Below, one piece after another: positions 43,457-53,304 of a DNA stretch of 64,000 nucleotides. Position 1 is the stretch's first letter; each line of letters opens with the position of its first letter. Both the position numbers and the translations under genes were made by a program. Source of the stretch: Eudoraea chungangensis. GTDB lineage: Bacteria; Bacteroidota; Bacteroidia; Flavobacteriales; Flavobacteriaceae. The stretch spans positions 248,001-312,000 of the forward strand of contig NZ_JARDUB010000001.1 of NCBI RefSeq assembly GCF_029360665.1. Reading direction: 5' to 3'. The notes beneath the pieces are model-generated. The model was not told the DNA's origin, searched no databases, and saw nothing but the letters and a program-made list of their open reading frames with translations.

Positions 43457-44251
43457 ATGAAAATAGCGATTATTGGCGCAGGGAACTTAGGACTTTCCAT
43501 AGCAAAAGGGATACTACACACAAACGGTGCTACTACGATGTATCTCACTAAACGCAATATTGAAAGCATTAAAGAGTATGAGAAATATGGAAATGTTAGC
43601 GTAACTCAGAACAATAGAGAGGCCGTTACCAATTCTGATATTTTGGTTTTTGCAGTACAACCCGGACATTTTGCGGCTATCCTTTCGGAAATAAAAGATT
43701 TACTAAATGACAATCATGTGGTAATATCTACCATTACAGGTTTTGGTATAGATAAAATAGAAAGCATTCTGGGAGAAGATAAATATATAATTAGAAGTAT
43801 GCCAAATACGGCCATTTCAGTAGGAAAATCAATGACATGTATTTGTAGTAACCATGCAGGTAAAAAGAGAATAGAGCTAGCGAAAGCCATATTTAATAGA
43901 ATGGGGCACTCCATGGAAATTCCTGAATCTCAAATGCAGGCAGCAACCGTAATCTGTGCAAGTGGTATTGCCTTCTGGATGCGACTCATTCGGGCTACAA
44001 CCCAAGGAGCTATACAATTAGGTTTTGATGCAAATGAGGCGCAAGAGCTGGCTATGCACACCTGCGACGGCGCCGCCGGTTTATTAATTGCCTCAGGCAA
44101 TCATCCAGAGGAAGAAATAGATAAAGTTACTACCCCAATGGGCTGTACTATTCAAGGATTAAATGAAATGGAGCATCAAGGTCTTAGTTCTTCTCTGATA
44201 CGTGGTATTGTTGCTTCTTTTGAAAAAATAAGTGAATTTAAAACCAAGTAA
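43457..44251 (+). CDS. proC: Pyrroline-5-carboxylate reductase-family protein
   Basis: A 264-residue enzyme: IAIIGAGNLGLSIAKGIL (NADP loop), VFAVQPGHFAAIL, IIRSMPNTAISVGKSMT and the C-terminal VTTPMGCTIQGLNEMEHQGL. Normally makes proline from pyrroline-5-carboxylate. Presence inside the arginine operon suggests either joint control of proline and arginine synthesis from glutamate or reduction of a related intermediate; the C-terminal motif reads TPMGCTIQGL where most ProC have SPGGTTI. Confidence 0.9.
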   Translation: MKIAIIGAGNLGLSIAKGILHTNGATTMYLTKRNIESIKEYEKYGNVSVTQNNREAVTNSDILVFAVQPGHFAAILSEIKDLLNDNHVVISTITGFGIDKIESILGEDKYIIRSMPNTAISVGKSMTCICSNHAGKKRIELAKAIFNRMGHSMEIPESQMQAATVICASGIAFWMRLIRATTQGAIQLGFDANEAQELAMHTCDGAAGLLIASGNHPEEEIDKVTTPMGCTIQGLNEMEHQGLSSSLIRGIVASFEKISEFKTK

Positions 44252-44263
44252 AAAGTTGAATCC

Positions 44264-45391
44264 ATGAATTTATTTGATGTTTATCCTCTATATAAGGTTA
44301 CCCCCGTGGCTGCTAAAGGTTTGGTAGTAGTTGATGACAAAAACCAGAAATATTTGGATTTCTATGGAGGACACGCGGTTATCTCTATTGGCCATTCACA
44401 CCCGCATTATTTAATGCGAATAACAACACAATTAGATAAGATCGGATTTTATAGCAACTCAGTACAAAATCCTATACAACAGGAGTTGGCCAAAAAACTA
44501 GGAGAGCTATCTTCATGTGAGGATTATGATCTTTTTTTATGTAATTCAGGGGCGGAAGCCAATGAAAATGCTCTAAAACTAGCCTCTTTTCATACCGGTA
44601 ATTCTCGCGTAATTGCCTTTACCAATAGTTTTCATGGTAGAACTTCCGCCGCAGTCGCTGCAACAGATAACACTAAAATAAACGCCCCCATAAACAAACA
44701 ACAAAAGGTCAGTTTTCTTGATTTTGAAGACATTCAAGGATTTGAGGAAGAATTAGATAAAGGCGATGTCTGTGCGGTTATTATGGAGAACATTCAGGGA
44801 GTTGGTGGTTTAGACCAGCCATCTTCCTCCTTTATTAAAAAGGTATGCGCTATTTGTAAGGAAAAAAAAGTTGTTTTTATAGCCGATGAAGTACAATCCG
44901 GATATGGTAGAAGTGGTTTGTTTTTTGCCTTTCAACACCATGGAATAGAACCTGATATAATTACAATAGCCAAGGGCATGGGTAATGGATTTCCTATTGG
45001 AGGTGTATTAATTCATCCAGTAATTAAGGCCTCTTATGGGCTTTTAGGAACTACTTTTGGAGGAAATCATTTGGCCTGTGCTGCAGGACTTGCCGTACTA
45101 GAAGTTATTGAAAAAGAGAATCTCATTGAAAATTCAAAAAAAATGGGAGACTATTTTATAAGTAAGGCCAAAGACATTCCTGAGGTAAAGGAAATTAAAG
45201 GTAAAGGACTTATGCTAGGGCTTAAGTTTGATTTTGAAATAGGAGAACTCAGAAAGAAGCTAATCTTTAATCAACACATCTTTACCGGTGGTGCCAAGGA
45301 TAAATACATTCTGAGAATTCTTCCTGCATTAAATGTTTCCAAAGAACAAATAGACGTGTTTTTTAATGCCTTAAAGATTGAATTATCATGA
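44264..45391 (+). CDS. argD: N-acylornithine aminotransferase
   Basis: A 375-residue class III PLP aminotransferase: FYGGHAVISIGHSHPHY, FLCNSGAEANENALKLA, FHGRTSAA, the cofactor Asp in FIADEVQSGYGRSG, and the PLP Lys in ITIAKGMGNGFPIGGVL. It converts N-acylglutamate semialdehyde to N-acylornithine. ATGA overlap with the transcarbamylase gene. Confidence 0.95.
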   Translation: MNLFDVYPLYKVTPVAAKGLVVVDDKNQKYLDFYGGHAVISIGHSHPHYLMRITTQLDKIGFYSNSVQNPIQQELAKKLGELSSCEDYDLFLCNSGAEANENALKLASFHTGNSRVIAFTNSFHGRTSAAVAATDNTKINAPINKQQKVSFLDFEDIQGFEEELDKGDVCAVIMENIQGVGGLDQPSSSFIKKVCAICKEKKVVFIADEVQSGYGRSGLFFAFQHHGIEPDIITIAKGMGNGFPIGGVLIHPVIKASYGLLGTTFGGNHLACAAGLAVLEVIEKENLIENSKKMGDYFISKAKDIPEVKEIKGKGLMLGLKFDFEIGELRKKLIFNQHIFTGGAKDKYILRILPALNVSKEQIDVFFNALKIELS

Positions 45392-46332
45392 AAAACTATC
45401 TAACCACTAAAGACATTGATTCATTGCCACAATGGCTTTCTGATGCTTTTAAGATTAAACAAAATCCTTTGGCAAATAATAAATTGGGGTTAAATAAAAC
45501 CTTGGGCTTATTCTTTTTTAACAATAGTCTTAGAACTCGATTAAGTACTCAAAAAGCAGCCATTAATCTTGGTATGGATGTTATGATAATGAATTTTGGA
45601 GAAGAAGGTTGGGCCCTAGAATATAAAGACGGCAGCATTATGGATAAAGGAAGTGCTGAGCATGTCAAGGAAGCCGCTCAGGTTCTTTCGCAGTACTGTG
45701 ATATTATCGGAATAAGAGCATTTGCCGGATTAAATAACAAAAAATTAGATGAAGAAGAACTAATACTAAATTCATTTAAAAAATACACCACAGTACCCGT
45801 CATTAACATGGAAAGCTCGCTAAGTCATCCATTGCAGGCATTAGCGGACGTGATTACCATAACGGAGCATAAAAAAAATGTGAGCCCTAAAATTGTCCTC
45901 TCCTGGGCACCTCATCCTAGGGCTTTACCTCATGCAGTTGCCAATAGCTTTGTAAAAATGATGCATCTAAACAAAGCTGATTTACTAATTACCCATCCTG
46001 CCGGATATGAATTAGATCATAGGATTACCATGAATACTCCAATAGAATACAATCAGGAAAAAGCCCTTGAGAATGCCGATTTTGTCTATGTAAAAAACTG
46101 GAGTAGTTATAATGATTATGGCATGGTCATGAATACTAGTCCAAACTGGATGATTACTTCAAAAAAGTTAGACCAGGCCAAGTTTATGCACTGCTTGCCA
46201 GTTAGAAGGAATGTTGTAGTAGAGGACTCCGTCTTAGACGGAAACCAATCACTGGTAATTGAACAGGCTAATAATAGGACCTATGCAGCACAGTTGGTCT
46301 TACAAAAGCTCCTAGAAGACCAACGCATTTAA
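45388..46332 (+). CDS. argF': N-acetyl/N-succinylornithine carbamoyltransferase
   Basis: A 314-residue transcarbamylase of the Bacteroidota/Xanthomonas N-acylornithine type: carbamoyl-phosphate loop NNSLRTRLSTQKAA, CDIIGIRAFAGL, MESSLSHPLQALADV, LSWAPHPRALPHAV, MHCLPVRRNVVVEDSVL. In known enzymes the residue in the loop before EH decides the substrate: Pro90 in the B. fragilis N-succinyl enzyme, Glu92 in the Xanthomonas N-acetyl enzyme (recalled from the literature). Here it is Ala90 (DKGSAEHVKEAA), so the acyl group cannot be called. The product would be deacylated by the ArgE-like enzyme. Confidence 0.92.
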   Translation: MKNYLTTKDIDSLPQWLSDAFKIKQNPLANNKLGLNKTLGLFFFNNSLRTRLSTQKAAINLGMDVMIMNFGEEGWALEYKDGSIMDKGSAEHVKEAAQVLSQYCDIIGIRAFAGLNNKKLDEEELILNSFKKYTTVPVINMESSLSHPLQALADVITITEHKKNVSPKIVLSWAPHPRALPHAVANSFVKMMHLNKADLLITHPAGYELDHRITMNTPIEYNQEKALENADFVYVKNWSSYNDYGMVMNTSPNWMITSKKLDQAKFMHCLPVRRNVVVEDSVLDGNQSLVIEQANNRTYAAQLVLQKLLEDQRI

Positions 46333-46355
46333 AATGAAGCCATGATAAAGTTAAA

Positions 46356-47138
46356 ATGATGAAAGAGACGCTTGTTGTAATTAAAATTGGGGGAAATATT
46401 ATTGAAGATACCGTGACTCTCGAGGCTATTTTGGATTCTTTCGCCAATCTGAAAGGGCCAAAGATTTTGGTCCATGGTGGAGGTAAAAAAGCTACTGAAC
46501 TAGGAAATAAGCTTGGAATCACAACCACTATGGTTAATGGGAGAAGAGTTACTACTTCAGAAAGCCTGGAATTGGCCGTAATGGTTTATGCCGGATTAGT
46601 TAACAAAAATATTGTTGCACAGCTACAGGGCAAAGGATGTGACGCCCTTGGATTATCTGGGGCCGATGCTAATGTAGTCACAGCTAAGAAAAGAAGGGTC
46701 AAGGAAATTAATTTTGGGTATGTGGGTGATGTCTCTAAGGTAAATTCCCAGGTAATTTCGAAATTTCTTTATGCCAACATTAGTCCTGTCTTTTGTGCCT
46801 TATCCCATGATGGGCATGGACAATTATTAAACACCAATGCAGATACTATTGCGGCAGAAATTGCATCATCTATGAGCAAGGATTTTGAGGTGACACTTTT
46901 TTATTGCTTTGAAAAAAAAGGGGTTTTAAAAAATATAGACGAGCCGGATTCCGTGATTAAAAATATTACTAAAGAAAGCTATAAAGAATTATTAGCCGCA
47001 AATACAATATCTGAGGGAATGCTTCCAAAAATAGACAACTGCTTCTATGCATTGTATAACAAAGTTTCTAAAGTCTGTATTGGAAATCTCCATATGATAG
47101 GAGGAAAAGAAAAACTTTTTACAACGATAAGCTTATGA
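46356..47138 (+). CDS. argB: N-acylglutamate kinase
   Basis: A 260-residue amino-acid kinase: VVIKIGGNIIED, ILVHGGGKKATELGNKLG, GLSGADANVVTAKKR, LLNTNADTIAAEIASSM and SEGMLPKI. Phosphorylates N-acetyl- or N-succinylglutamate. No N-terminal extension of the arginine-inhibited type is seen, so feedback control may lie elsewhere, perhaps at the leader peptide. Four-base overlap with argE. Confidence 0.94.
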   Translation: MMKETLVVIKIGGNIIEDTVTLEAILDSFANLKGPKILVHGGGKKATELGNKLGITTTMVNGRRVTTSESLELAVMVYAGLVNKNIVAQLQGKGCDALGLSGADANVVTAKKRRVKEINFGYVGDVSKVNSQVISKFLYANISPVFCALSHDGHGQLLNTNADTIAAEIASSMSKDFEVTLFYCFEKKGVLKNIDEPDSVIKNITKESYKELLAANTISEGMLPKIDNCFYALYNKVSKVCIGNLHMIGGKEKLFTTISL

Positions 47139-48205
47139 AAACATCATTGTCCAAATTAACAGAAAATGCGATAGTACTGTTAAAAGAACTTATAAAGGAG
47201 TCTTCTTTTTCAGGACATGAGGACAAGACTGCAGAACTTATACAAGACTGGTTCAATTCTTATAAAATACCTTTTCAGAGAGCTAACAACAACATTTATG
47301 CTTTCAATGAGGCTTTTGATGCTTCCAAGCCAACAATCTTGCTTAATTCTCATCATGATACGGTGAAACCCAACTCCGCCTATACAAAAGACCCTTTTAC
47401 TCCTATTGAGGAGGATGGAAAACTCTTTGGACTTGGAAGCAATGACGCCGGTGGTTGTCTGGTGTCTCTGATAGCTGCATTTACCTATTTCTTCCATCAA
47501 GAAAACCTGAATCACAATATAATTATTGCCGCTACTGGAGAGGAAGAGAACTCCGGGCCAAATGGCTTAAATAGTCTTTTAAAGATACTTCCACACATAG
47601 ATGTAGCAATTGTTGGAGAGCCCACGCAAATGCAATTGGCAATTGCTGAAAAAGGATTAGTTATTTTTGATGGCATCGTTCATGGAACGCCATCCCATGC
47701 AGCTCATCCCAATACTAATAATGCTATTTATAATACCATTTCGGTATTAGATTGGTTTAAAAAATACACTTTCTCAAAAACCTCAGAAGTATTAGGGGAT
47801 GTTAAACTTACGGTGACTCAGATAAGCGCTGGAAGCCAGCACAATGTGGTTCCGGCAAAGGTTGATTTAGTAATCGATGTCCGCGTTAACGACTGCTATA
47901 CCAATAAAGAAATTTCAGACCTGTTACTAAGTGAAGCGCCGTGTGAATTAAAAGCAAGATCCTTGCGACTTAATTCCTCGTCTATTCCTAAAGATCACGC
48001 ATTGGTGCAATCTGGCATTATGCTGGGAAGGTCAACCTATGGCTCTCCTACTCTATCCGATCAGGCGGCTCTTAGTTGTCCTTCTTTAAAACTTGGACCT
48101 GGCGATAGCACAAGATCACATACAGCAGACGAGTTTATTTGTATCCAGGAAATTGTGGAAGGAATAGAGTTATATATTGAAATATTAAAAGGGTTTCTCC
48201 TTTAA
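47135..48205 (+). CDS. argE: M20-family N-acylcitrulline/ornithine deacylase
   Basis: A 356-residue M20 metallopeptidase: metal site ILLNSHHDTVKPN, LGSNDAGGCLVSLIAA, catalytic Glu in IIAATGEEENSGPNGL, IVGEPTQMQLAIAEKG, dimerisation domain GTPSHAAHP, and GPGDSTRSHTADEFI. In the Bacteroidota-type pathway it deacylates N-acylcitrulline. Substrate acyl group follows that of the transcarbamylase. Confidence 0.92.
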   Translation: MKTSLSKLTENAIVLLKELIKESSFSGHEDKTAELIQDWFNSYKIPFQRANNNIYAFNEAFDASKPTILLNSHHDTVKPNSAYTKDPFTPIEEDGKLFGLGSNDAGGCLVSLIAAFTYFFHQENLNHNIIIAATGEEENSGPNGLNSLLKILPHIDVAIVGEPTQMQLAIAEKGLVIFDGIVHGTPSHAAHPNTNNAIYNTISVLDWFKKYTFSKTSEVLGDVKLTVTQISAGSQHNVVPAKVDLVIDVRVNDCYTNKEISDLLLSEAPCELKARSLRLNSSSIPKDHALVQSGIMLGRSTYGSPTLSDQAALSCPSLKLGPGDSTRSHTADEFICIQEIVEGIELYIEILKGFLL

Positions 48206-48235
48206 CGTAAATAAATAGAACTTAAAAATTACCAG

Positions 48236-49519
48236 ATGAAACTTTGGGACAAAGGCTTTAGTACCGATAAAAAAATAGACCACTTTACCGTTGGCAATGA
48301 TAGAGAGCTCGATTTACTCCTTGCCAAACACGACGTGGAGGCTTCGTTAGTGCATGCCAAAATGCTCGAAAAAATAGGTATTATTACCAAAAAAGAACGG
48401 ATTGTGCTAACCAAAGAATTAAAACATATCGGAACATCCGTAAGAAAAGGAGAGTTCACTATTGAAGATGAATTCGAGGATGTACATTCCAAAATAGAAT
48501 TTCTTCTTACCCAGAAACTCGGTGATATTGGGAAAAAGATTCATACGGCGCGCTCCAGAAATGATCAGGTTCTGGTAGCCATGCAATTGTATATAAAAGA
48601 AGAGTTGACAGAAATAAAATCAATGATAAATGATCTTTTCGAGCTGTTGATTAAGTTGGCCAGCAGGTATCAGAACATTCTACTACCTGGTTATACCCAT
48701 TTACAAATTGCAATGCCATCGTCCTTTGGACTATGGTTTTCTTCATACGCCGAAAGTTTAATAGACGATGTGTTTTTAGTAAATGCCGCCGTAAAAATAA
48801 CAAACCAAAATCCATTGGGTAGTGCAGCAGGTTACGGGAGTTCTTTCCCAATAGACAGGAAATATACAACCAAACAATTGGGATTTGAAACTATGAAATA
48901 CAACGTAGTGGCAGCACAAATGGGAAGAGGTAAGGTAGAAAAATCTGCTTCTTTCGCCATTTCTTCCATTGGAAGTACCATAGGCAAAATGGCAATGGAT
49001 ATTTGTCTTTACATGAATCAAAACTTCAATTTTATTTCTTTTCCTGATTCCCTTACTACGGGGAGCAGTATTATGCCGCATAAAAAGAATCCCGATGTTT
49101 TTGAACTAATCCGGGCTAAATGCAATAGTATACAGGCTATTCCTAATCAAATAAATCTTATTACAACAAATTTGCCAAGTGGTTACCACAGAGATTTACA
49201 AGCGGTTAAACCATTAATGATTTCTTGTATTCAGGATATAAAATCTTGCTTGGAAATGCTGCATTTTAGTTTAGAAAACATTCAGGTTAATAAGGATATA
49301 CTAAGCAATCCTATGTACGACTATCTTTTTAGTGTCGACACCTTGAATGAGTTAGTGCTTTCCGGTATGCCCTTTAGAGATGCCTATAAAAAAATGGGAG
49401 AAGACATAGCCTCAAACCAATTTGTTCCCAAAAGAGATATACAGCATTCCCACGAAGGTAGTATAGGCAATCTATGCCTTGAAGAAGTTAGTGCGAAGAT
49501 GAAAAATGCCCTAAAGTAA
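48236..49519 (+). CDS. argH: Argininosuccinate lyase
   Basis: A 427-residue fumarase-superfamily lyase: KKIHTARSRNDQVLVAMQLY, ILLPGYTHLQIAMPSSFGLW, LGSAAGYGSSFPIDR and the signature SSIMPHKKNPDVFEL. Releases arginine and fumarate. Last gene of the operon; it ends 17 bp from the convergent RluB gene with no clear terminator. Confidence 0.96.
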   Translation: MKLWDKGFSTDKKIDHFTVGNDRELDLLLAKHDVEASLVHAKMLEKIGIITKKERIVLTKELKHIGTSVRKGEFTIEDEFEDVHSKIEFLLTQKLGDIGKKIHTARSRNDQVLVAMQLYIKEELTEIKSMINDLFELLIKLASRYQNILLPGYTHLQIAMPSSFGLWFSSYAESLIDDVFLVNAAVKITNQNPLGSAAGYGSSFPIDRKYTTKQLGFETMKYNVVAAQMGRGKVEKSASFAISSIGSTIGKMAMDICLYMNQNFNFISFPDSLTTGSSIMPHKKNPDVFELIRAKCNSIQAIPNQINLITTNLPSGYHRDLQAVKPLMISCIQDIKSCLEMLHFSLENIQVNKDILSNPMYDYLFSVDTLNELVLSGMPFRDAYKKMGEDIASNQFVPKRDIQHSHEGSIGNLCLEEVSAKMKNALK

Positions 49520-49535
49520 TTCCGAAAATAAATAA

Positions 49536-50378
49536 CTATTGGTTCATTCCGAGGTTAATTACTTCTTGTTTTGTAAGATGCCTCCAATGTCCACGAGGTA
49601 AATCCTTTTTGGTTAAACCTGCAAAAATAACTCTGTCTAGTTTAATGACATCGTATTCTAAGTGCTCGAAAATTCGACGAACAATTCTGTTTTTGCCACT
49701 GTGAATTTCAATTCCAACTTCCCTTTTTGGCGAACCGGTAATATAACTTACTTCGTCTACTTTAATTGGGCCATCTTCTAAATGCAGACCCTCTTTAATC
49801 TTTTTAAGATCTTCTGCTCTTAAACTCTTATTCAATTCTACATGATATATTTTACGAATACCATATTTTGGATGGGTAAGCTTTTTTGCCAAGTCTCCAT
49901 CATTTGTAAAGAGTAAGAGGCCGGTAGTATTCCTATCTAAGCGACCAACAGGTACAAGTCTAGATTTAGAAGCCTTCGATACCAATTCCATTACGGTTCT
50001 TCTCCCTTTTTCATCACTGGTAGTCGTAATAAAATTCTTAGGTTTATTTAATAGAACATATTCCTTTTTTTGTGGGTTTAACAAGCGGCCGTCAAACTTT
50101 ACCACATCAGATAGTTTCACCTTAAAACCCATTTCTGTGATGGTTTTACCGTTAACGGTAACATTACCGGAAGCAATATAGGTATCCGCATCCCTCCTTG
50201 AGCAAACTCCAGAATTGGCAATATAACGATTAAGTCTTATTAAATCAGGATTGGAAACCTGAGGTTTAGACTTTGGAGCAGAATACTTTTTAGGTCCTTT
50301 TTTAAAGGATTTCGTGTCCTTATAACGCTTGTCTTTAGGACTAGAATTCTTATCCTTATTGTTGTCAAATTTACCCAT
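49536..50378 (-). CDS. RluB/RsuA-type rRNA pseudouridine synthase
   Basis: A 280-residue enzyme with a Lys/Ser-rich basic N-terminal tail (about 45 residues), an S4 RNA-binding domain (LIRLNRYIANSGVCSRRDADTYIASGNVTVNGK) and a catalytic domain with Asp in GRLDRNTTGLLLFTNDGDLA. Modifies a uridine in 16S or 23S rRNA; RluB-like length and order point to 23S. It has its own TACCTTTG -7 element 15 nt upstream. Confidence 0.92.
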   Translation of the reverse strand: MGKFDNNKDKNSSPKDKRYKDTKSFKKGPKKYSAPKSKPQVSNPDLIRLNRYIANSGVCSRRDADTYIASGNVTVNGKTITEMGFKVKLSDVVKFDGRLLNPQKKEYVLLNKPKNFITTTSDEKGRRTVMELVSKASKSRLVPVGRLDRNTTGLLLFTNDGDLAKKLTHPKYGIRKIYHVELNKSLRAEDLKKIKEGLHLEDGPIKVDEVSYITGSPKREVGIEIHSGKNRIVRRIFEHLEYDVIKLDRVIFAGLTKKDLPRGHWRHLTKQEVINLGMNQ

Positions 50379-50393
50379 GGGCTATTTTTTTTG

Positions 50394-50401
50394 CAAAGGT
50401 A
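50394..50401 (-). promoter_or_regulatory. Predicted -7 element for the pseudouridine synthase gene
   Basis: Minus strand TACCTTTG matches TAnnTTTG exactly, 15 nt before the start codon. No TTG at the ideal distance (nearest with 25-nt spacing at 50427-50429). Confidence 0.45.
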
Positions 50402-50440
50402 GTGAAGGCAATTGAATGTTAATCTACAACCACCGAAATA

Positions 50441-51391
50441 TTAATCCTTGGTATTTAAAACAGATTGTCTTTCTCTATTGACGGATAAACAGGTAACATC
50501 CGGTCTGGAATAGTGTCCTGAGGGATCAAAATTCTGCCTTTCTTCGTAAATTCTGTTAAAATCGATAGTCTCGTAAAAAATATCTTCTTTTCCAATAATT
50601 GGCTCCATAAGCCATTCACCATCCGGACCGGCAACACAAGAACCTCCATTTGCCAAGACTTGTGGCATTTGCATTAATAGATGTTCTCTGAATGGAGTAT
50701 CTTCCGGAAGTGCTTCCTTAGTCATTATTGAAGATACAGAAACTACATAACTCCTAGATTCGCGAGCGATAAACCTTGTAACATCCTTGGTGTTATGATC
50801 ACTTCCGGGCCATACGGCTATATGTAGATTTTCCCCTAAAGCATACATACTTGAGCGGACCATTGGCATCCAATTCTCCCAACAATTTAGCCCGCCAACG
50901 GTAAAACTCTTTAGCTTATGTGTTTTTAAACCATTACCATCTCCAGGAGACCATGTAAGCCTTTCGTCATATGTGGGTTGCAATTTTCTATGCACAGATT
51001 GTATAATTCCATTGCTATCGATATAAATCAAAGAACAGTACAGACTATGACCACCTCGATCTGCAGGGCGTTCTATAGCCCCTAAATAGACTGCCAACTT
51101 AAACTCCTTGGCCAATTTACAAACAACATCTATATCTCCGGCCTCTATCTGGATAGCTGCCCTTGCATAAGCAGCGTGAAGCTTCTTGTTTATGGGTAGG
51201 TTCCACCCTGCACCATTCGTATACGCCAACCAAAAAGGATAGCCCGGTAGCAATCCCTCGCCAAATACAACTAAATCTGCGTCTTCGGCAGCAGCCTTTT
51301 CCATGGAAACACAAATTTTATCTATAGTCCCCTTTTTATCCAGCCATACCGGACTAATCTGCGCCAAGGCAATTTTTAATAAATTTTGCAT
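50441..51391 (-). CDS. Nitrilase-family carbon-nitrogen hydrolase
   Basis: A 316-residue nitrilase-superfamily protein with Glu in VFGEGLLPGYPFW, Lys in HRKLQPTYDERLTW and Cys in GGLNCWENWMPM, the full Glu-Lys-Cys triad, and the branch-1 type CWENxxP motif of true nitrilases (nitrile to acid plus ammonia). Starts with TAATG overlapping the UbiA stop, so translation is coupled to an isoprenoid gene, an unexpected partner. Confidence 0.9.
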   Translation of the reverse strand: MQNLLKIALAQISPVWLDKKGTIDKICVSMEKAAAEDADLVVFGEGLLPGYPFWLAYTNGAGWNLPINKKLHAAYARAAIQIEAGDIDVVCKLAKEFKLAVYLGAIERPADRGGHSLYCSLIYIDSNGIIQSVHRKLQPTYDERLTWSPGDGNGLKTHKLKSFTVGGLNCWENWMPMVRSSMYALGENLHIAVWPGSDHNTKDVTRFIARESRSYVVSVSSIMTKEALPEDTPFREHLLMQMPQVLANGGSCVAGPDGEWLMEPIIGKEDIFYETIDFNRIYEERQNFDPSGHYSRPDVTCLSVNRERQSVLNTKD

Positions 51392-52296
51392 TATACTATT
51401 CGATTTAAAACCAGGTCTATGTCTATCAATAAAATACTAAAAACCCCTAGAACAATAATAAATTTAAGAATATTGTGTAATCTAATATAGTCTTCTTTCC
51501 CTTTGGCCTTCCATAAGAGATATAAAAAACCAATCAAGAAAAAAATACAACTTATAAAATAAATATACATATATCCCACATCAAACTTATTTATCAATAA
51601 AAGAGCCGGGATAATGGTTAAGCCAATCAAAATGGAAATAATCATTTTAGAAAATGATACGCCATACAATATTGGGATTGTCCTGTAACCCTGAACAAGA
51701 TCCCCAGCTATATTTTCCATATCCTTTATCACCTCCCTGGCAAGAATTATAAGAAATAAGAAGATTGCATGTACAAAAATTACTGGTTCAAAATTTCTAT
51801 AATAGACCAGAATGGCAAAAAAAGGTACTATAATCAAGATTGCAGAGACCATATTCCCAAGAAAAGGAATCTTTTTAAAACGATGAGAATATAACCATAT
51901 ACCAAAAATGTAGATGGAGAAAAAAACTACCGCTCTAAAGGAAACATAGCTAGCAAAAAAAACGGCCAAAAAATTAAAAACAAAATAGGCGCTTAGTTTT
52001 GTTCGTTGATTAACTAGCCTATCTAACATAGTCTTATGAGGCCTGTTAATCAAGTCTTTCTCCGAATCATAAAAACTATTAATAATATATCCTCCGGAAA
52101 TAACCAATGCAGAAGCCAAAACTAGTACAAATAAATTAGGATCAAAGATTATTTGTCTTAAAGGTAGATCGGGCGCCAAAATATAAACCGATGCCATATA
52201 TTGAGCCAAGGTTATCATCAGTACATTATAACCTCTTATTATTGAAAATAAGCTCAGGCCTTTTAAAAGCAAGAGTTTATTTTTTCTACTAAGCAT
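51391..52296 (-). CDS. UbiA-family prenyltransferase (geranylgeranylglycerol-phosphate type)
   Basis: About 301 residues from ATG 52296; a TTG at 52323 would overlap the previous gene. About eight or nine membrane helices with the Asp motifs NSFYDSEKDLINRPHKTML (N-x-x-D-x-x-x-D) and EVIKDMENIAGDLVQGYRTIP. It transfers a prenyl chain to an acceptor in the membrane; similar Bacteroidota proteins are usually annotated as geranylgeranylglycerol-phosphate geranylgeranyltransferases. It follows two mevalonate-pathway genes. Confidence 0.88.
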   Translation of the reverse strand: MLSRKNKLLLLKGLSLFSIIRGYNVLMITLAQYMASVYILAPDLPLRQIIFDPNLFVLVLASALVISGGYIINSFYDSEKDLINRPHKTMLDRLVNQRTKLSAYFVFNFLAVFFASYVSFRAVVFFSIYIFGIWLYSHRFKKIPFLGNMVSAILIIVPFFAILVYYRNFEPVIFVHAIFLFLIILAREVIKDMENIAGDLVQGYRTIPILYGVSFSKMIISILIGLTIIPALLLINKFDVGYMYIYFISCIFFLIGFLYLLWKAKGKEDYIRLHNILKFIIVLGVFSILLIDIDLVLNRIV

Positions 52297-52306
52297 TTTG
52301 AATTTT

Positions 52307-53245
52307 CTAGAAGTTATATACAACTTCTAAGTGATGGTCTTTTAAGGCAATACGTGCTTTTTCTAGATCTTCCGTAAAACCTAAAATATAACCTCCACCA
52401 CCAGAGCCACATAATTTTAAATAATAATCGTTAGTTTCAATCCCTTGCTTCCATAGCTTATGAAACTCTTTTGGTATCATAGGTTTAAAATGATCCAAAA
52501 CAACATTAGATAACTGCTTTAGATTGCCAAAGAGGGATTTTACATTGCCGCTTACGAAGTCTTCCACACAGGCGTCTGTATGTTTGATAAATTGATCCTT
52601 TAGAACGTTTCGGAAACCTTCTTGTTTCATTTTTTCCATAAATATCTGGACCATAGGCGCTGTTTCCCCTATTATACCACTATCCAAAAGAAAGACTGCT
52701 CCTTTCCCATTTAAATTTTGCGAGGGAATGCTTGTAGATTCAATGTTATCCCGAGAATTAATTAATATTGGCAGACTTAAATAACTGTTTAAAGGATCTA
52801 AACCGGAAGATTTTCCATGGAAGAAAGATTCCATCTTACCAAAAATTTCTTTTAGTTTCAACAACTTTTCGCGCGTTAAATTCTCTAAGACAGTAATTTT
52901 ATTAATTGCATATTTATCATAAATAGCAGCTACGAGTGCACCACTACTTCCTATCCCATAGCCTTGAGGAATAGAGCTGTCAAAATACATCCCCTTCTCA
53001 ACATCTTGTTTTAGGCTATCTAATTTGAAAGAGATTAAACCTGGCTCACTACGCTGTAAATTTTCTAAATACGTATAATAGTTCCGCAAACTATCATTAG
53101 ACTCCTGAGCGTTAGCAGATAGGGTGTCTTCAGACTTTAGAGCACCTTTAAAAAAATTATAAGGTATGGAAAGACCTTTGGAGTCTTTAATAATTCCATA
53201 TTCTCCGAACAATAGAATTTTAGAATAAAATAAGGGTCCTTTCAT
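52307..53245 (-). CDS. GHMP kinase, mevalonate kinase-like
   Basis: A 312-residue GHMP kinase: YSKILLFGEYGIIKDSKGLSIPY, motif 2 SSIPQGYGIGSSGALVAAIYD, catalytic-region GKSSGLDPLNSYL and motif 3 LKLCGSGGGGYILGF. Position 59 bp after diphosphomevalonate decarboxylase makes mevalonate kinase the best call; phosphomevalonate kinase is the alternative. Confidence 0.88.
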   Translation of the reverse strand: MKGPLFYSKILLFGEYGIIKDSKGLSIPYNFFKGALKSEDTLSANAQESNDSLRNYYTYLENLQRSEPGLISFKLDSLKQDVEKGMYFDSSIPQGYGIGSSGALVAAIYDKYAINKITVLENLTREKLLKLKEIFGKMESFFHGKSSGLDPLNSYLSLPILINSRDNIESTSIPSQNLNGKGAVFLLDSGIIGETAPMVQIFMEKMKQEGFRNVLKDQFIKHTDACVEDFVSGNVKSLFGNLKQLSNVVLDHFKPMIPKEFHKLWKQGIETNDYYLKLCGSGGGGYILGFTEDLEKARIALKDHHLEVVYNF

Positions 53246-53304
53246 TTATTACTCTCAATTACTTCTCTAATATAACGCCAATTAGTCTTATATATGTCTT
53301 TAAA

